Shown here: piece after piece, positions 62,357 to 64,000 of the stretch
Position numbering within the stretch: the first letter of the stretch is position 1
How the letters are laid out: every line of letters begins with the position of its first letter
Notes under the pieces: generated by a model
The model's input: the letters and a program-made list of their open reading frames with translations, nothing else
Databases searched by the model: none
What the model was told of the DNA's origin: nothing
Origin: Scolanthus callimorphus
Taxonomy: Eukaryota > Cnidaria > Anthozoa > Actiniaria > Edwardsiidae
Direction of reading: 5' to 3'
DNA length: 64,000 nt
NCBI GenBank assembly: GCA_033964015.1
Contig: CM066912.1
Location: 32,287,086 to 32,351,085, forward strand
Position numbers and translations under genes: made by a program

Positions 62357-62879
62357 AATGCAAACGAAAAATACATGCGCTTCTACATACCAAGAAAGTG
62401 CTATCGTTTGTATGGCAAATTCGCGCGGGTTGCCTGTGGTGCTCACATCTCGACTCAGGCCCCTCGGCGGGGAACAAAAACAAAATGGCGACCAAGAGAA
62501 CGACGTTTCTCGAGTATCTGCAAGTTTTGGTAAATTGTCCTGCTTTTTTGCTAAGATATGAGGCCAAAGTACTTACAGACCTTCCAAATAAGGTAAGGGG
62601 AAACTTTCCTAATAAGGACGTTCTGCAACGTCGGCAAATCGACAGTTTTTGGCAAATTTTTTTGATATGACGAAAGCAAAAGCGCGCGTTTCTCGAATTC
62701 TGGTTGGCTCTCGGCTGCGCCTCGTGAGTCCACAACATTTTGACCACTTTATTACGTCATTCCTTGGTATGTAAGAGGACATACCACGGAGAATCAGAAG
62801 ACATTTGTTAAATGTAAAGTGTGAGTTCACAGAATTGTGAAGATGGCAGTAATGAGAGGTACCTACTTTTTGTACACAG

Positions 62880-63222
62880 GAGGTGTGCCTTCCAAGCCAA
62901 GTAAGCCCTTAACGTGCCGCCCATGTGGAAACCTGCCAAGGGCATTAGGATAATCAAACAAAGCTCATGTCCTACAAACTGGTGCGCCACCCTACAGATA
63001 AACCCAATGCAGCTTGCTGCTCCTGCTGCCGCCCAATCCTCATCTTATAGCACGCCTGTGACGTCATCTGTGACGTCATACCAGTCTCCGTACCAGGCTT
63101 CCGCAACCTCTTACCAATCTCCCTACAGCGCATGCCCGTCGCAGTGCCAGCAATCGAGTTATCAATATTCATCGTGTCCCTCGTCTTGTCCAGTCGCATG
63201 CTGTTCGCAGGGGAAGAAATAA
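62880..63222 (+). CDS. Cysteine- and Ser/Tyr-rich C-terminal ORF, possible alternative end of the secreted gene
   Basis: After an acceptor (TTTTTGTACACAG) at 62879, the frame that fits the exon at 61647-61804 reads GGVPSKPSKPLTCRPCGN and stops near 62950. A second, overlapping frame (ATG at 62923, stop 63220-63222) looks more protein-like: SSYSTPV, two SYQSPY repeats, then CPSQC and CPSSCPVACC before the stop. The CPxxCxxxCC spacing resembles half a minicollagen cysteine-rich domain. The two frames differ by one base, so either an indel or an unseen splice separates them. Confidence 0.4.
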
Positions 63223-63579
63223 CTATTGCGTGATGTCACGCGGGTTTGTGGTTACGCACTAAATATGCGTGACATTATGCACCGTCACGCGAATTGAAAA
63301 TAACACGATGACTTCATGAGGATAGAGTGACGCTGAAAAGAAGTAGTCTATTTCAAAGAGTTGAACTCGCCTAAATGTCATATGAGTGACGAGGTTTACA
63401 CTTTGTTTTAAAAGAGAATTATTACAGGAACCCATCAAGAGGATCCTCCATCATCTATTGGAGGTTTAGTCGTGAAGGTTACGAAGTATGACTCCTCTCA
63501 AAAGTACCAACCTCCCGTTTACGCCAACAGTCTAAAAATCGAGTCTAAAAAGCCTGTGCGCGCATATAGCTAGAAGCTA

Positions 63580-64000
63580 GTGAAGTAGATGGAGGCTCCT
63601 GTTGATGGGCTCCCTGTGCACATGGCTAGACCTAGTGGAGCAGATGGTCGTGTTGGCTAGATGGGATACTCACACAGTGGAGGTGATTAATAATTCATAG
63701 TATAGGCATAAACAATAGAGCGAAGCTACATGGCATAACATCATCATCATCATCATTTTTGCTCAGTGAGGCATTCAAGCCTCTGAGTCCGAACGCCTTT
63801 AGCGCTCGCGGCTCCACCGTTTGAACAGCGAACGGTCTATCATTGTCCTCAACACTTGTCCCTTGCATATGGCAAATGTTGGTTCGTTCTACCGTGAATT
63901 AATATACCCCCTTCTGAGTTATCCTTTCTAGCCATGACCGGAGTAGATGGAGGCTTCTGGGGCTCCTGTGCATGACTAGACCTAGTGGAGTAGACATGGG
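63580..64000. repeat. Interspersed repeat with AGATGGAGGCTCCTGTTGATGG units
   Basis: Three imperfect copies of a unit running AGATGGAGGCTCCTGTTG to GACTAGACCTAGTGGAG lie at 63588, 63620-63660 and 63945-64000. An isolated fragment is at 12303-12330. Between them are a (CAT)n run and unique sequence. Confidence 0.65.

Noticed and set aside
62184..62747. 187-codon minus-strand frame
   Set aside because: No domain or signal is recognisable, it overlaps the plus-strand exon at 62256-62356 that fits the neighbouring splice phases, and codon content looks random.
1..64000. CRISPR arrays, bacterial-type operons or ribosomal/tRNA genes
   Set aside because: The direct repeats have no spacers of regular length, gene structure is eukaryotic, and tRNA-like boxes occur only inside SINE-type repeats.

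Overview
This window is animal nuclear DNA. Genes are split by GT-AG introns, carry AATAAA signals, and sit in a matrix full of short inverted-repeat elements, a tRNA-derived SINE, LINE and Penelope-like fragments and minisatellites. Orthologues of TSG101, SMPD2, GAS2, SVIP and the mitochondrial glutamate carrier, together with lineage-restricted secreted cysteine-rich genes, suggest an invertebrate. An anthozoan cnidarian, probably a stony coral, is my best guess, but no single gene proves it.

Layout. On the minus strand, 52-2071 holds the 5' part of a mitochondrial glutamate carrier (SLC25A22/A18-like). From 2 to 12.8 kb there are only transposon-like inverted repeats and minisatellites. 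TSG101 (ESCRT-I) fills 12.85-23.06 kb on the minus strand. Its last intron-rich third is interrupted by a LINE fragment, and the intron at 18.1-22.0 kb holds a 3.4 kb inverted repeat around a Penelope-like remnant. From 23 to 29 kb there is another run of miniature elements. An uninterrupted coding region for a VWA / papain-like / zinc-ribbon protein lies at 29.06-31.13 kb (+), with its frame broken at a T-run. A secreted eight-cysteine peptide gene lies at 35.4 kb (+). SMPD2 (neutral sphingomyelinase) runs 37.2-42.9 kb (+). GAS2-like (actin/microtubule linker) runs 46.8-49.0 kb (+), tail to tail with SVIP (p97 adaptor) at 50.3-52.8 kb (-). From 54.7 to 63.2 kb (+) there is an unrecognised secreted-protein locus with phase-compatible exons, an array of identical 30-nt mini-exon-like repeats and several possible 3' ends.

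How the genes relate. The conserved genes are housekeeping and not an operon-like set. TSG101, SVIP and SMPD2 all touch membrane traffic or turnover, but nothing shows joint regulation. The least familiar material is the VWA-papain-zinc-ribbon protein, the mini-exon array in the secreted gene, the small CX3C peptide and the long intronic palindromes. Two conserved reading frames (TSG101 and the VWA-papain gene) each lack exactly one base, so single-base assembly errors are a real concern for the whole window.
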